Shown here: in pieces, positions 13,365 to 25,139 of the stretch
Layout: every line of letters starts with the position of its first letter
How positions within the stretch are numbered: the stretch's first letter is position 1
Origin: Escarpia spicata
Taxonomy: Eukaryota; Annelida; Polychaeta; Sabellida; Siboglinidae
Length of the DNA stretch: 64,000 nucleotides
Reading direction: 5' to 3'
Assembly: GCA_963995525.1 (NCBI GenBank)
Contig: OZ023213.1
Span: forward strand, 44,655,597-44,719,596
Program-made: the position numbers and the translations under genes
The notes under the pieces: model-generated
Told to the model about the DNA's origin: nothing
Seen by the model: the letters and a program-made list of their open reading frames with translations, nothing else
Database searches by the model: none

Positions 13365-13558
13365 TTCGCCCAAAAGTGACGTGTCCGGCCGTCCTCATCA
13401 CCTCGGCCTATGTGACGGGACTGAGACTAGAGTGCAGAGTCCGCGCCAACCCCGGCCTTGGCGATGTCGTCTGGAGTTGGCAGCGAGTCGATGGCACGGT
13501 GATAACGCTGAAGCAAGGACAACAAGAGGGTTCTTATTCCGTTACCGTCGAAGATGGG
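13365..13558 (+). CDS. Ig-gene exon F: first half of Ig domain 3
   Basis: Acceptor TTCACGTCGCAG and donor GGG|GTAATC bound 194 bases, phase 1 to phase 0. The residues start RPKVTCPAV, then LRLECRVRANPGLGDVVWSW, giving the B-strand cysteine and C-strand tryptophan of a third Ig domain. A second possible donor eight bases downstream (AG|GTTATT) would break the frame with exon G, whereas the phase-0 donor chosen here joins exon G exactly. Confidence 0.8.
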
Positions 13559-13782
13559 GTAATCAGGTTATTTTACATTGCCCGTGGTATCAACACAGCA
13601 TATATATATTTGAATACGGTTAAATATATGATTTTGCTGATTGTTACTTAATTAGTTATACATGTGACAATATGTATATGCCTTGTTATCAGTTGTTTCT
13701 GTATTAGTTACAAGGTTTCTATTTGTCAGTGTTAATAATATATATTGTTAAATTTTAATATTGGGACAAATCAACTAATTAT

Positions 13783-14270
<488 letters not shown>

Positions 14271-14634
14271 CGTTGTGTCTTTTACTAATTGTTTTACTGA
14301 CAATATAATGGGTAGCTGATGGAACACATCCGTTTTAAACAAATCGTATATAGAAAACTGACGTCACAGTCATAATTATGCGCGTGATATATGTGAAGCA
14401 TTAACTTACCAACAACGTTCTCATACGTTCATTACATTAGTAGAGCGGCAAGGCAACTGTCTGACCAATCTTTCCCGCACACGTTCTCGTCTATACAGTT
14501 CTGCCCTATGTTTTTGTCGCGAAGAATATTTAGAGCCGAATTCACATGTGCGTTACCCATTTTGTAAGCTGGGTTGTCCTGGTTGCTAGGCAATAGATCA
14601 CGCGATGGATTGGATTGTACGCGGTTGTTTCCAG

Positions 14635-14761
14635 GAGACAGCAGATGAGCAAGTGGTCACTTTGGTGATGGAGAAGGTCTTCCCTCAGATGTTCAGGTCC
14701 TACTCACTGCTGGCTACCAACAGCCTTGGCTACAGCAACGACTCCACCATACTCGAGCGGA
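14635..14761 (+). CDS. Ig-gene exon G: second half of Ig domain 3, second cysteine absent
   Basis: Acceptor GTTGTTTCCAG and donor A|GTAAGT bound 127 bases, phase 0 to phase 1. The residues MFRSYSLLATNSLGYSNDST match the F-G region of I-set domains, where Y-x-C-x-A-x-N-x-x-G is usual. Here the cysteine position is leucine (YSLLATN), so the domain cannot form the canonical B-F disulfide. A sequon NDS follows. The intron before this exon contains the long pyrimidine tract. Confidence 0.8.
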
Positions 14762-15444
14762 GTAAGTTCAACGCGAATAGTATTCCAGATAATACAACTG
14801 TAATCGATCTAGCGTATGGTGGGGGTATGTTAACGTTTTCTTCCTAGAAGGTTTGCATCTCGGACGCCAAACGTTCTGGGGTCCTTCTGTGGCCGTTCGG
14901 TAGCAACCTATCGCTTGAATGTTTTCAACATTCACCGTGGTTTAAGGGTTCTTGCCTGTTTTAGGGTGCGCACCTTACGGTATATGGATGTAAATTGATT
15001 ACTCTTAACATATCGTGTATTTTCTGTGATCGTTCCGACGACTAACGATTAATTATTTTATGTAACTTGCGTTATCGCGAAAAAACACAAATGATCAAAT
15101 TTCATGAGGGGATACCTCTGGAAACCTTCTGCTTCAGTGTGTGAGTAACGCCAATCGGAGGACGGACATTTCCACAAGTAAGAAGTAATCAGCCTAGAGA
15201 AAATGAGATTCAGAAGTGATTAAATTGACGTTTTCGTCAAATGTTCGTCTGCCAATTTGTACGCAGTTGCGTAAACAATAATAATTTCGTCATAATCGCG
15301 CGCGCCATTTTGTACGCAATGACTGCGTCATAACGTAAATAACTAGTTCCTTCCTAATCGCATACGTGAAATGATATTGCATTGCTCTGTTAGATGGATC
15401 ATATTTCATGTGTGTGTAATAATAATGTTTACGTTGTTTTACAG

Positions 15445-15545
15445 GAGACAGCGACGAGCCGCAACCAGGTGGCGCCAGCAGTCTTCGTGTGACGTCACTG
15501 TTCTGCGTGCTGTTTGTTCTTGCGATTTGTCTCGGTTCAGTATGA
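15445..15545 (+). CDS. Ig-gene last coding exon: GPI-anchor-type C-terminus
   Basis: Acceptor GTTGTTTTACAG; the exon enters in phase 1 and ends at TGA 15543-15545. It encodes 32 residues: an acidic and proline spacer (DSDEPQPGG), a run of small residues (GGASS) suitable as an omega site, a short polar stretch, and a hydrophobic tail (SLFCVLFVLAICLGSV) ending directly at the stop with no basic anchor. This is the classic GPI-attachment signal. A single-pass membrane anchor with almost no cytoplasmic tail is the alternative. Confidence 0.8.
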
Positions 15546-16125
15546 CAAACGTGACGCTTCTGCCATCTAGCGACCAGTACTTGCTAACTTCCAGGACAAA
15601 CAACAACCTGTCAAACGCTTCATGGTGAAGGAGGATTTTGATCCGTGTGATTATAACTAAAAAATAGTTGTTTTACACAAGCTCCTCTGCGTCCACGAAA
15701 TTCACTACATTTAGTCACATATTTGCTGTACATAGGTACATCAGTTAAGAGGTTAAATTGATGCATGTTGTTATATAAGTTACGTGCTCCAAAATTATAA
15801 ATACAGTGTACGATGTTTTTCTAAGAAACGATCTTTGTTGCATAATGGCGCACATGTGTGATGCAGGGTTTAGTTTTTACGATGTGACCTCCGTTGTGTA
15901 TAATTGTTAATTAGTTCTCACAGCGTAACTGACGAAGGTGGCGCCACCGAACTGCCTGTAATTAATACTCATGGAAATATAATTTAATAATGTAGTAATA
16001 TTATAAGATTTCCATATATTACCATGTACCCTATATCCCGCTGCTAGTGTTTGTTGAGCTCCTGGATAGCAATCGTCGTTTATCCATTTATGAGCTGGTG
16101 CTGTACATCACCTACCGGATATTTG
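15546..16125 (+). other. Probable 3' UTR of the Ig gene
   Basis: Sequence directly after the TGA stop at 15545. There is no further coding exon. Candidate poly(A) signals are ATTAAA near 16149 and AATAAA at 17298-17303; which is used cannot be told from sequence. Confidence 0.4.
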
Positions 16126-16129
16126 ACTT

Positions 16130-16405
16130 GGCCGAAGACCCTTTACATTAAAGCAACCTTGTATGCTCTGTGGTTACCCGGAATCAATGGGTGGCAATTA
16201 TTAGCAGGAAGTTCGCTGAATATCAGTTGTTATTTGTCGCAGTTGAGGTCTTGATAGCAAAAACCAAGCCACTCGCGCTCGAATTCCAGAAACTTGAGGA
16301 ACAGTTGTGTTTGCCATTTGATTGTCTTGTGTACCTTTCGTGGGTATGACTGCAACATTCAAATTGCGATCAACGTTTCGAACTTATTAAATGCATTTTT
16401 ACAGG
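16130..16405 (+). repeat. Dispersed repeat, copy 1 (second copy at 62110-62360)
   Basis: Shared blocks in the same order include GTTACCCGGAATCA, an AATTATTAGCA block followed by TTCGCT(G/T)AAT, and near the end a CAACGTTT-CGAACTTATTAAA-type block. The intervening sequence has diverged. I do not recognise the family; it has no coding frame and could be a SINE or the 3' part of a longer element. Confidence 0.6.
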
Positions 16406-18480
16406 CATAATTTTATCAACACGTTTAATCTTATATTAAGAACATTAGGTCATAATTTTTTGGTAAAAGAGAAACAGAGAAGTTCGGTTTCACTGGGCGC
16501 ACTGGCAACAAGAGGCCGTATCCATATGCAGTATTAAGTTCGACTGTTATTGAATGATTAAGAGGTAGTCATTGTCAACTTATGGGCAAAGTCGACGACA
16601 GGTAAAATATGCAAACGGTACATAATTAAGGTAACTGGAAATGTTGACACAAAAACAAACTAAATAATGTCCTCTGTGGTTTGACGAATTACTCTTCATT
16701 TTCTGTCTTCTTCGTCTTAATGGTATTTTTTCATTCTTGACGCTATTTCCGCGGATTTATCTACTAGTTTGAGCGCAAAATTTCTCCGGGGTATCGGATA
16801 AAGAACGAAAAATACAAGACGAACAACGCTTATGCTTGACTGCCGGTTTAACGTGTTTAAAACAGCGTTTGTTTAGTGCAGCGGATTATGACAGAATGGA
16901 GGGAATTTTCATGTGTGATTTGCTAGTCTGGTGGGAGAATATAACTAACAGCTTTATATAATTGGTAAACAAGATTTACTAGAGACAACATGTCAACTGC
17001 GTGACTCTCCGATCGCGTTTGTTGCACGTTTTCTCGCTGGTCGGCCGTCGTGTTATTCACGATCTATATTTCTTCGATGTTATTTCCTGGAATATTTGGT
17101 GCCACTTCAGTCCAGGGTAGCCAATTATGAAAGTGTAATGTATTGTTCCGCACGTTTCCGTCATCTGCAGTATCCTATTACATCGTCGACTGCAGTGATT
17201 CGTTTGTAGATTGCAATGGACGGTCGACACGCCTGGCTGCAAGTGCATGCCATGCCTTTAGCGCTACTTTGAAATGTGTTTTCATAATTTATAGATGAAT
17301 AAATTGATTTTTGTTACAACTAATGACGCGTTCTCATTTCTGTATTCGTCTGAAGAATTTTAACGCACATTTGCACTTACAGCATATTGTTTTGTATATG
17401 GTATATGACCCACTATTGTGTGGCAAAGCAAACATATCAGTCATACGGTGAATACGTTAAGTTGACAACGCGTTAGACACATGAATTAACGTATGTAAAG
17501 TATATAGTTATTTATTGATATCAACTTACTTAACTTACTCGATACCAAACATGGTTGGCTGGTTTGCGTAGCTCGGAAAATGTCTTAATGTGTGCTTAAA
17601 TTCAAAAGGGAGCAATACCCACTGTAATTATATTTTCTGTTACATCAATTAAACTGATATGAAATACACAATTAAACCCCAATAAGCCGATGAGGTGTTA
17701 AGTGTTATGTATATTTTCATCTTATTTTCGTTGCGTCGTGAATACCATGTATAATGAACAAAGACTATTGGTGTCGAGTAGGGTAGGGCGTTACGCCTAC
17801 CTTTTTCGGAAAACCGATCCATGTGAAAATAATTTATATTTATTTCTGACATATTGAATGTATCAACTAGTTCATAATCTTAGTTGCATATCATGCTAAC
17901 TGAACTGGATTGTGTATTTTTTAGATTTCGAATGATAACAAGTGAATGATCGTCTGGCACAACGTTTTAATGTCGATTATCTTATGCAGTTTTAGAAAAC
18001 TAATGTGTTAAACCATTATTGTATATTAGAAAACATAATACCGAGAAGCACGTCATGTTAATGATCACGTTCCCACAATACTGGCAGTTCAGCCTGTAAT
18101 GTTGACAAATAACTGAGCCTGTACATACATGTTTCCTTTATTATCGACAAGCCAACTCGGTATGTCGTCTGCACTGCATCTCTTCATCCGGGTTTTAAAG
18201 CCACGTGATGAATCACGTGATGGCTATGCACTTGCAGGTAAAATGACGTCCCGTGGAACACAGTTTTTAATTACAAACTGCAACTGGACGGGAAGTATGT
18301 TACTAGAGTTATTGCCAAGCAAATATTGGACATTTTGCAACACATTCTAATGCATTGCCGGTGCTGCATGAAACAAGAGTAACGAAGAGGTATGTTACAG
18401 ATTCCCGTCTCCACCCGTTGAACCCATGTCAGTCTCACGTTATGATATCATCAAGCCTACTACTGTAAGGACATTTCTCG
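16406..18480. other. Intergenic sequence between convergent genes, nothing recognised
   Basis: No exon with plausible splice context and no clear transposon. A TTTATT at 18137-18142 reads AATAAA on the minus strand and could be a poly(A) signal for the minus-strand gene ending at 18832, about 690 bases after its stop. Confidence 0.35.
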
Positions 18481-18831
18481 GAGACCGTGGACGTTATATC
18501 TTACAACACTGTAGTGATCATTTCCGTCGCCGTAGCGACTGCCGCCGCTGCCGCCATCGCCGCTGCTGGTGCTGTAGCTGACATCCAGCTGAAGCGGCTG
18601 CTCTTCTTTCTACTGCGGCAGCAGCATTTGCCAATTTCCGGTGCTGTCGCTTACAGCCTGTCTTGTTCCTGTCACAGTTTCTGGTATTAGTGGTGTCTAT
18701 GATGTCAATATCACAATACGTACCACCGGATATCGTGGAATTAGTAGTTAACGTGACCGTCACGTGACAGCGACCCTTCATACGTCAACGGTCAACATGA
18801 CACGAGAGTCTACATTGTCGCCTGGCAACAG

Positions 18832-19083
18832 TCAGTGGTCATTGGCGGCAGTGTGACGCGATGTCTGGACACTCTTCGTAAGGGGCGACACGGCCGTCGT
18901 CGGCCGCATGTTGTTGGCCAATGGATGATCTCCGCACTCGTTGTCCAGCGGGTTGTCTGACGTCAGGTGTGGCGACGTTACGTCATCGTCGAAGTCCGAC
19001 AGCGACCGCTCACTTCCGCTCGTGATCGGCGTGAAGATGTGTTTCGGCAATGGGCTGACGCTGCTTCTGTCTTCGCACGAAAC
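18832..19083 (-). CDS. Candidate last exon of the minus-strand alanine-rich gene
   Basis: On the minus strand, acceptor TCGTCTGATGCCAG (ending at 19084) opens a frame that starts VSCEDRSSVSPLPKHIF, continues through an acidic patch (SLSDFDDDVTSPH) and stops at 18832. It is polar and looks disordered. Phase 0 entry fits a phase-0 exit of the upstream exon only if a weak donor (GTTGGT) near 19936 is used, or if another exon lies between, so the link is tentative. Confidence 0.4.
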   Translation of the reverse strand, partial: VSCEDRSSVSPLPKHIFTPITSGSERSLSDFDDDVTSPHLTSDNPLDNECGDHPLANNMRPTTAVSPLTKSVQTSRHTAANDH

Positions 19084-19898
19084 CTGGCATCAGACGACAA
19101 ACCACTTTCGTAGTTTTTTTATTAATGAATTAATTTATTTTTCTTCAGACTATACTAACAATGTTGAAGGTTTATTGCCCGCGAAATTATATTTAGTAAG
19201 CCCGTAACAACGTTCGCAGTTTGGAAGGTACGACCCCGTAGCATGTTCAAATAGTAAAGAAAACATCCAGTTTCAAAACAAGCTTTGTTTGTAATGCGGC
19301 CGAGTCGGGCTGAGTTAACTGCAATACCCTTTGATGTTCACCGATGTCCCATTTTCCCACGTCACAACACAGCACACTTCCTGTTACAAATTACCAAGCT
19401 CGCTAATTCCGGATAGAGGAACTGACTGTATTCCTTTAAGGGTGGACTCGCAAAGTCCAAAAACGTATATTGTATAGTATTCGTTCAAACCATCACGTGT
19501 CCTACCTAAGGTGGTAGGTGATCCAAAATGGCCACATCAGCGCGTTAACATATGGCGCCACTGTAGCGGTTTATTCCCCCTTCCCCGATACGTGGTGACG
19601 AACAAACCAAACATTGCGACGTTATGTAACTAAAATGTCCTAAAACCAGCAGACAGAGCTCACCTACAAACATGTAAATAGAAACAGGACAAACACGATG
19701 CACATTGCAGAAGGAACAATACAATGGACGAAGGACAGGCACAGGGAGCGTACACTTGTGAAAGAACGCACTGTCGTTTCATGCAAAAGCACACAATGGT
19801 GCGGTGAAATGTAACGGTGGCAGTAACAGTGTAGCTGAAGGGAGGAGCAGCATCATTTAATGACCGTTTTGAAGGGGTGGCCGCTTTGGTGGGTTCTG

Positions 19899-20150
19899 CT
19901 ATGATAGTGTTGGTATAGAGATGAGTTTACCAACCGTGTACAGTTCGCGTTCTCTAGGGTTCAACAGTGGCGACACCATGTGGATTCTATGCTGTGTGGA
20001 CGGCGTCCAGACCCCGTAATTCGGGTCGACGCTGTCGAGTGTTTTGAGACGACACACTTGTCTGTTTAGGATGTCTTCAACTTCACTGTCGACTGACGAC
20101 ACACTATTCTGTGCAAAACATGGCACGGATAATTCTGACATGAACGCGGC
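19899..20150 (-). CDS. Internal or last exon of the minus-strand alanine-rich gene
   Basis: On the minus strand an acceptor ending ATGGTCAG opens at phase 0 with FAAFMSELSVPCFAQNSVSS, followed by VDSEVEDILNRQVCRLKTL, then YGVWTPSTQHRIHMVSP and RERELYTVG. It joins in frame to the phase-0 donor of the upstream exon at 20647. It either continues to its own stop at 19899 or splices out near 19932 (GTAAAC, phase 1) or 19936 (GTTGGT, phase 0). No known domain is recognised. Confidence 0.5.
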   Translation of the reverse strand, partial: AAFMSELSVPCFAQNSVSSVDSEVEDILNRQVCRLKTLDSVDPNYGVWTPSTQHRIHMVSPLLNPRERELYTVGKLISIPTLS

Positions 20151-20646
20151 AAACTGACCATTTTGATAAAAGTTAAGCAAGAATCCAGGAAAGGTTTTAA
20201 CAAGAAAAAATGCACATCAAAAGGATGTTAAATCACTGTTATACGTTACACTTGAGTCACTGCTAGCACTGACAATTACTGGTCACACCTTGATCGAAGT
20301 CAGACTCTACGTAATTTAATAACCCTTCCCTTCATTGTGTACACTCGCCAACTGGGGTAATTGCTAACTAAGTTCTCCTTTGGAAACCCGAGGGCCCTCG
20401 AAGAAGACGTCGCTAGAACATGACCCTGATGGACGCCATCGAGAGAGACACCGGCCTCTGTACGACGTGTCTGGTTTCCACAACGACAGACAGAAAACTG
20501 GGAAAACAGCTCATCCTGTCACCACGTTAAGTGGATGATATATAAGTAAGTAACTCGGGTAATGTTGCGAACATGAGTAGCTGGGGTATGCCATGCAATT
20601 TGGACTGTAGACGAACTAGGCTAGATTGGCTTTGTGTATCACTCAC

Positions 20647-21675
20647 CTCTTGACGACAATCGTTGTCTACCCAACTGAAGGCACCTCCGCGCAAAGTCGG
20701 ACTGAAACCACCGACCGTAGCTTCAACGCCACTGTCTGTACTTGGCTCTACGCTAGCCTTACACAGCGATATTGGCTTCAGTTTCCTGCGCTGTTGTTCC
20801 TTTTTTGTTAATTCTGCTGTGAGTGCATCGGTCTCGCTGTTTTCTGATTCGAAGCCAACCTTCCTGTGTCGTGACGACTTGTCGCCTGTCACAGTCGTAT
20901 TTACCTCGTCAATGTCCAGCAGCATGTCACTGCTCTTCTTAAGACATCCACGGAGACTTTCTAAGGCGGCGTCTTCCTTTGCATGTTGTATTACCAATGC
21001 AATTGCCTTTGTCGTTGTCGGTGATGGCGTCGCTTGCTCGATGAAGACGCTGCTCTTATCTTGCTGTTGACTTACGGATGGAGTGTCTGTGTCTTTATTC
21101 CTCTCAATATTCTTTGTATCGTCCCTTCCATCTGGTTGCTGCTGGTGGCGCCCCGTAGCGGATTCGGCAGGCAACGCAAGCTGGTGACCAATCTGCAAAC
21201 TACTGAGGATAGAGTCGAAATTGTCGACTTTGGCGATGGCGGCGTCGTTGGCCGAGGGGACGTCGCTGGTGGCCGCCACTTCCTGTCGTAGACGTTCGCG
21301 CTCGTCGTCCGTTCGACATGTCTCGAGGGCGATGATAGCGACGGACGTCGCGGTCGCCGTCAATTGCGAGGCGACGTCGTGCAGACTGTCAGCCTCGTCT
21401 CTCGCCCGTCTCGCCAGCTCCTCGATGAAGTCGACCTTGCGGCTGGCTGCCGATGCTTGTGAGTGTGCCCGTTGTGCGGCCCGAGCGATGTTCACGGCGG
21501 CCGCCACAACGTCCCGAGGCTGCCCTTCCTTGCTCGCATCCTGGTGCTGCTCCGTCATCGGTCCACTAAGTGCTCCGTCTCTCCGCCGCGCCTCGTCGGT
21601 GTTGCGAGCGAAGATGACCGCACAGCGTATGTCATCGGCACCAATGAATATGAGCGCGGAAGAACAACGAAACAC
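20647..21675 (-). CDS. Main exon of an unrecognised alanine-rich, helical protein (minus strand)
   Basis: An uninterrupted frame of about 340 codons runs from before 21558 to a strong donor GAG|GTGAGT (20646). The first in-frame ATG is at 21558-21556 (MTEQHQDASKEGQ). The open frame continues about 39 codons upstream without a Met, so an acceptor or non-coding leader is possible there. Residues about 20-110 are alanine-, arginine- and glutamate-rich and look like amphipathic helix or coiled coil (VVAAAVNIARAAQRAHSQ; DFIEELARRARDEADSL; TDDERERLRQEVAATSDV). The later part is polar, with many S, T, D and K. No signal peptide or membrane segment is visible. GC and CpG are high relative to surroundings, supporting a real exon. 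I do not recognise the family. Confidence 0.6.
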
Positions 21676-22178
21676 GTCAACGTGACGTCAGCACTCATGG
21701 TGTGTTACGTGTAATGCAAGTTTTGCTGACGTAGTAGACACAAGGTGCGAGTTTCTGGAAGCGAACGATGCGGGCATCTGGTGGGCGATTATTAAACCAG
21801 ATTGTAAGTCTCGCAGTCGTACCATGATTGTAGTGAAGGAAGACTAGGCCTATATAGTTCTACCAATATGAGTAATGGTTGCGAACAAATAAAATACCCG
21901 ATTCAAAATCGCCATTTACGTGAAAAAAAAGATGGACAGAAGGAGAATAAATGGCCTCATAGAAGAGAGCGGCATGCAATGTAGCTCAACGGGAAGATCA
22001 ATATGAAGTCGGATGAAGTGGGCAAGCCACTTGATAAGAACTTCTATACGCCACATGTCTGACGTTTACAAGCTCCGCTTCTTCGATCGCGACCTTTACG
22101 GATATAGCTGAGCGGTGGCGATTTGTGTAGCGTTTTTGTTTACATCGAACAGAGAAGTTACCATTAAGGTAACAAATA

Positions 22179-23400
22179 CTAATTTCGACCTTCTTTTTCA
22201 TGGATACAGAAGCCATCGTATCTTCCTGTATCGATCTCGGCTAGTCCCCGCATGCCCCCGGGTATTTGGTAGACAGAACAATCTCCGTTGATGATGGTCG
22301 CTCTGTGCCTGGCCCCAGTACAGAATGGAAGCGCCGAACAGTCGTGTCCATGGTCGGTGTGAGAATTCGACACCCACTGCATTGCTTGACGGAGAAGGGA
22401 TGACTCGACGTGGTTGTGTGTGGTAGATGTCACGACTCAGCCCATCTTACATCTGTCCGGTATTTGAGCAGTCGAACACGTTAACTGTGCGATTTGCGTG
22501 ACTTCAGCCTCTTCAGTCTTGCCTGTTGACATCTTGCATTATCTGCTGCAGGCGGTGGCCTCTAGTAAGCGCGGTGGCCGAGTGTTAGGGTTGGTAAATC
22601 TCGCCTCCATATTGGTGAGGCGATACCAGCCAGCATTTGGAGCTGATCGATACGTGTTGGGGATAGGCACTCAGTAATCGTTCATCGCCCCAAAGACAGT
22701 GTTAATGCCCACGTCCACGAGGCGTGTATTAGCACTTCGACGCTACACTAGGGTATGCCCAGTGCCAACAAGTCGACGGATCAGAGCGATGCGTGACGTG
22801 ACCTTGCTACGACGTCCCGTCAAGAGTTCACGGTACGTCAGTGTCCTGTCGAGTCATGGTAGGATGAGAGTCGTTAGTTAGTTTAGCGTCACGGGTGTTC
22901 AGGAGGAAGGCTGCCGACCCCGTTTTGGCTTCACATAGTTTGAGACGCCACTGCTTCAGCCAAGTTGTCAGCATGGCCGTATCTTGGCTTAATGATGTTT
23001 CGATGTTATACCAGTTTCGGTCAAGCAAGGCTAGGTCGCCGGCATAGCTCTATTTCTTTGCGGTTATTTCCTGCATGTTTGCAATGATGATGTTAAAGAG
23101 CATATAGAAGAGAACAGACCCTTGTTGGAAGCCATTGTTAATGTGCCTTAATCTACATCGTCTACTACCGTCGCTGATTTGTACGACAAACTACTGTTTA
23201 ATGTGAACTCTCCGATGAATTTCACCATCTGTCGGTTATGTATCGTCCGGAGGAGTTTCAGCATGAAGCCTCGGCGCCACACAGTAAGCAGCGGTCTGGC
23301 CAACAAACATGATAGCCCCATTTTTTCGATGTCACCAGTTAGCCAAGTCACTTGGTCAACAGTGCATCGACAGAGTCGGAATCTTGCCTGTTCCTGTGGC
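22179..23400 (-). mobile_element. Decayed jockey-like LINE fragment, copy B (minus strand)
   Basis: On the minus strand, RT pieces appear in order: TVWRRGFMLKLLRTIHNRQMV (about 23290), then TAMLTTWLKQWRLKLCEAKT (about 22980), and a C-terminal segment with HTDHGHDCSALPFCTGA (about 22370). Frames are broken and the catalytic box is unreadable. The order and sequence repeat that of copy A at 23.6-25.1 kb, so the two are tandem copies of one family. Confidence 0.7.
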
Positions 23401-23567
23401 AGATGAGGGTGGGTCTACTATGTCAGCTAATACATATATATCAGATTTTCCACTATCGTGTAAGGGATACACACTATACACTGTGAGGTCGGCATGTAGC
23501 TCTTTTGGCTCCTCCTTTGGTTTTGTTTGGCTTAAAGATGACAATGACAATGGCAGCCGGCATTCTA

Positions 23568-25138
23568 TTACACGCATATGTTTAACATTTTGCGCAGCCA
23601 TTTTTTAGACAAGTTGCCAGCATGTATAAAATAATTCGGGGTGTTAATTATCCGGGCCTGAGGCTTTACAGCATGTCGGTGTCTTGAGGTCAGTATTAAG
23701 TTTCTCAAGCAGACGGGGCATTCTCCGCTGATGATGTGTTCAGCCGTTGGATTGCCCCACAATTGCAGCGGTTGCTCTGGGCCAGACACAGTAACCGTCC
23801 CACGCCTGGCCGTAGGTGGTTGAGTAGTGTCCAGGCATGGCGTGAGAGGTCGACACCTACCGCGCTGTTTGAGTGGGGCTGAGCCAGTGTAGTGGTGTGT
23901 GGTGGGTGCTCACGATTCAGCCCACCATGCGTTGTCTCCTGCAGCCGGTGGTCTCTCTGGTAAGCGCGGTGGCCGACTAGTAGAGTTGCCATCAATACTG
24001 GTGGGGCGATACTGGACAACATAGGGAGCTTATATCATTAGGTACTGGGCGTAGTCTCCCAGTAATGGTCCATCGTTCTAAGGGCAGTGTCAAGGCCCAC
24101 GTCCACAAGACGTGTGTTGGCATTTCAACACCCCACTGAGGTACAGACAGTGCCAACAAGGTAACGGATCAGAACGCCGCATGCCATGACCTTGTCACGG
24201 AGTCCAGTCACATGTTCACGATATGTCAGTGTCTTATTGAGTTTGCCCAAGGTACGTATGCTCTGGTTTAGAACGAGAGTCGTCTATCGTTAATTAGTAC
24301 GTCAATTTCGCGTTTACCGTCACGAGTGTTGAGGTGGAAAGATGCCGACACCATTTTGGCTTCAGTTAGTTTGAGTCGCCGTTCTTTCAGCCAAGTTGCT
24401 AGCATGGCCATATCTTGGCTTGATGGTGTTTTGATGTTATGTTTGTTTCGGTCGACCTCAAGCAAGACTAGGTCGTCGGCATATATATTTCATTGCTGTT
24501 GTTTCCGTCATCTTTATGTTAAATCGCAGAGGAAAGAGAACCGACCTTTGTGGGACATCACTGTTAAGGCGCCTTAGTCTGCTGCACGACGGTTTGATAT
24601 GAGCCCTCCGATTAATGTCACCATCTGTCGGCTCGGTAGCGTCAAGATGAGATTCAGCACGAGGCCTCGGCGCCACACAGTACCATAGGCAGCGGTCAAG
24701 TCAACAAACACAACCCCACTTTTGAGACTTGCCTCAAACACTTTCTCGATGTCACCAGTTAGCTCAGCCATATGGTCAACAGTTGACTGACCGGTTCAGA
24801 ACCATACCTATTCCTATTGCAGCCGAGGGTCAATCAACTTGCTAATATGGTTGTATATCAGACGTTTCACCATTTGGAATTTGTTACAGGAGATCTTCCT
24901 GCTTTGGTGTTGACCTATCGGTCAGTATGTTGATGATTTGCCACGCGTTGCGGTAAGAATGTGTGCAATCGATGGATGTCACAGTTTCATTCCATTTCTC
25001 CTGCCATTTCTCGCCTAGGGAATTTAATAGAGCTGTGGTCGTGTTCGCAGAATCTGTATATTGCGGGTCGACATGTTCTTTGCAAAATGATTCGTATTCA
25101 TCACCCAGCATGTTATATAACTGTTGGTGTATCCACAT
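23568..25138 (-). mobile_element. Decayed jockey-like LINE fragment, copy A (minus strand)
   Basis: Reading on the minus strand from 25138: a pre-RT block with NAWQIINILTDRSTPKQEDLL; the RT A box FVDLTAAYGTVWRRGL (about 24700); a damaged GVPQGS box (DVPQRSVLFPLRFNI, about 24540); MAMLATWLKERRLKLTEAKM (about 24420); and a C-terminal segment ending WGNPTAEHIISGECPVC (about 23740), the H..xC-type tail seen in several non-LTR retrotransposons. Frameshifts and lost motifs show it is inactive. Confidence 0.75.
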
Positions 25139-25139
25139 T

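Noticed and set aside
18487..18781. An alanine-rich or arginine-rich short frame near 18.5-18.8 kb
   Set aside because: GCC/GCT-rich triplet sequence. Probably the 3' UTR of the minus-strand gene; no splice site joins it.
20626..21714. Plus-strand frames opposite the orphan gene
   Set aside because: They are antisense shadows of the longer minus-strand frame, which has the consensus donor and exon-like composition.
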